The position numbers and the translations under genes were made by a program. A stretch of 5,650 bases of DNA from Bdellovibrionales bacterium (GTDB taxonomy: Bacteria; Bdellovibrionota; UBA1018), in assembly GCA_018968995.1 (NCBI GenBank), contig JAGWZD010000147.1:1-5650 (forward strand), in the 5' to 3' direction. Shown one piece after another: positions 4,504 to 5,650 of the stretch; within the stretch, counting starts at the first letter, position 1; every line of letters begins with the position of its first letter. Below the pieces are notes generated by a model, which saw nothing but the letters and a program-made list of their open reading frames with translations, made no database searches and was not told where the DNA came from.

Positions 4504-5650
4504 CGGATCATCCCCACCGGTGATGCAGCTGCTGATCCGGCAAAGGTTCCGCCGTTCTCGCGAAGTCGCTTTTCTAGGGCAGTCCAGACGGGGACGCCTG
4601 TGTCCCTCGGCGCGAACATCTTCTGTAGTAACCAGCTGATTTCTAGGGTGCCTCGGCCAACACCTTCCGTGACAGCAATGTTGTACTGCTTAAACCAGTC
4701 AATTTTTTTACCTTGGATTTTCATGTTTCGAGTGCTGGCGCCTGTGACGGCGCTGTTCACTTCATAGGTAAGTCCAGCGGTATTCATATAAAGCCCTTGC
4801 TTCACCACTTGATCCAACATCAGCTGGAGCATCCAGCCCGGGACCTTGATCTTCCAGATGTTCCAACCCATGGTTTGTTTGATATCGAAGACTCGAGGGT
4901 AGGATTTCATTAGACTTTCTTGGGTAATAAGACCGGCCGGCTGTGAAACCCCGTGGAATTCGCCAACATCTAAAGAGATATCGGCTGAGGCGCTTCGTCG
5001 GATGGTCTCCATAAAAAAGCCACCCCACACCGTGGCGGATTCCTTCGGACGTACCATCGGAATGTTCGTAAAGCCCACCGTTTCGTAGAGCCAGCTGGAC
5101 GAGTATTTCTGCTCGAGAAGCGAGCGAGCCTCGGTAACCAGGCGCCGAATTTCATCGGCATCGGACGATTGCCCTGCTTCAGACTTCACTGGCACTAGCT
5201 GGTATTTCAAAATCTGCATTTTTTTATCGTCAGAAACTTTCACGAGCATTCGGCCAATGAAGTTTCCGTGCTCACCCGCTTGCACTACGGGCACGGAGCG
5301 CTTGAGAAGGTCTTTTGCGTTCACTGGCGACTCCAGGCGAGTATGAGAGTGTCCGCCGACAATCAGATCGATTCCGGAAGTTTTTGAAACTAAATCCAGA
5401 TCTGCAGGAGTTCCCAAGTGACTCAGGACGATCACCAGATCGTTTCTGGCTCGGAGAGTGGGCAGGTATTTCCAGGCCGTGGTTGCTGGAAGATCGACGC
5501 CGCCGCCTTTAATTCGCCATCGGTAGACCAATTCGTCTGTCGTAATTCCCAGGATTGCGATTTTTAATCCGCCACGAGTGATCTCAACATAGGGTTTCAA
5601 AGTTTTGCGCAGGTTCGCATGGTCTTTGCTGATCGTAACGTTCGCGGCAA
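4500..5650 (-). CDS. 5'-nucleotidase-type metallophosphoesterase, C-terminal part (cut by the window edge)
   Basis: The frame is open to the right edge, so 382 C-terminal residues are visible and the true start is outside. A TTG at 5600 is internal: the preceding residues (AANVTISKDHANLRKT) read like the family's usual segment before KPYVEITRGGLKIAILGITT. The end of the calcineurin-like metallophosphatase domain is clear: VIVLSHLGTPADLDL, IDLIVGGHSHTRL and VQAGEHGNFIGR. The His residues of SHLG and GHSH are metal ligands in this family. A 5'-nucleotidase C-terminal domain follows (about visible residues 185-345), recognisable from ITQESLMKSYPRVF, GWNIWKIKVPGWML and GLTYEVN. The earlier DxH and GNHE motifs lie beyond the edge. 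Family members remove phosphate from nucleotides or cleave UDP-sugars and cyclic nucleotides, usually in the periplasm; a signal peptide cannot be checked here. The substrate-binding N-G-G-x-R element of the C-terminal domain is not seen; LDVGEFHGVS stands in its place. Confidence 0.85.
   Translation of the reverse strand, partial: AANVTISKDHANLRKTLKPYVEITRGGLKIAILGITTDELVYRWRIKGGGVDLPATTAWKYLPTLRARNDLVIVLSHLGTPADLDLVSKTSGIDLIVGGHSHTRLESPVNAKDLLKRSVPVVQAGEHGNFIGRMLVKVSDDKKMQILKYQLVPVKSEAGQSSDADEIRRLVTEARSLLEQKYSSSWLYETVGFTNIPMVRPKESATVWGGFFMETIRRSASADISLDVGEFHGVSQPAGLITQESLMKSYPRVFDIKQTMGWNIWKIKVPGWMLQLMLDQVVKQGLYMNTAGLTYEVNSAVTGASTRNMKIQGKKIDWFKQYNIAVTEGVGRGTLEISWLLQKMFAPRDTGVPVWTALEKRLRENGGTFAGSAAASPVGMIR
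4511..4518 (-). promoter_or_regulatory. Ribosome binding site that fixes the folE TTG start
   Basis: GGTGGGGA on the - strand lies 7 nt before the TTG at 4503. The nearby ATG at 4511-4509 is in the phosphoesterase frame (its penultimate Met-Ile-Arg) and cannot start folE. The site lies inside the end of the upstream gene. Confidence 0.6.

Noticed and set aside
5600..5650. TTG at 5600 as the start of the phosphoesterase gene
   Set aside because: The frame remains open to the window edge and the upstream codons read as family-like protein, and the GNHE half of the catalytic domain would be missing from such a start.

Overview
The window (about 50% GC by eye) looks like ordinary chromosomal DNA from a Gram-negative bacterium. 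The support is a classical lipoprotein signal peptide, a bacterial type I GTP cyclohydrolase and frequent use of TTG starts. The mix of genes and moderate GC would suit Bdellovibrionota or another delta-proteobacterium-like lineage, but that is a guess from gene content. I see no RNA gene, transposase, phage gene or CRISPR array.

Layout. Positions 1-178 hold an unresolved left edge, two inverted repeats and a weak promoter candidate. At 179-1222 on the + strand is a complete zinc-less MDR-family oxidoreductase (quinone oxidoreductase / VAT-1 type). It converges on a five-gene block on the - strand, which fills the rest of the window. Only 14 bp separate the two stop codons, and a stem-loop there may terminate transcription.

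Read in the direction of transcription (right to left), the - strand block contains: the C-terminal part of a 5'-nucleotidase-type metallophosphoesterase, cut by the window edge; folE (GTP cyclohydrolase I), which starts at a TTG overlapping the previous stop; a putative zinc metallopeptidase with HEAGH and a downstream EDFAE motif; an ATP-grasp ligase of the D-Ala-D-Ala ligase fold; and a small uncharacterised lipoprotein. Gaps are -4, 24, 6 and 21 nt, so this is almost certainly one transcript. Its promoter lies beyond the right edge.

How they may work together. FolE makes 7,8-dihydroneopterin triphosphate, and the phosphoesterase beside it could in principle act on a nucleotide or pterin phosphate. 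The peptidase and ATP-grasp ligase form a tight pair that suggests making or trimming an amide- or peptide-linked product. That pair, with a lipoprotein at the end, is the most interesting part of the window. It is an inference from order and motifs, and nothing in the sequence identifies the substrate. I do not see a clearly new defence or mobile system.
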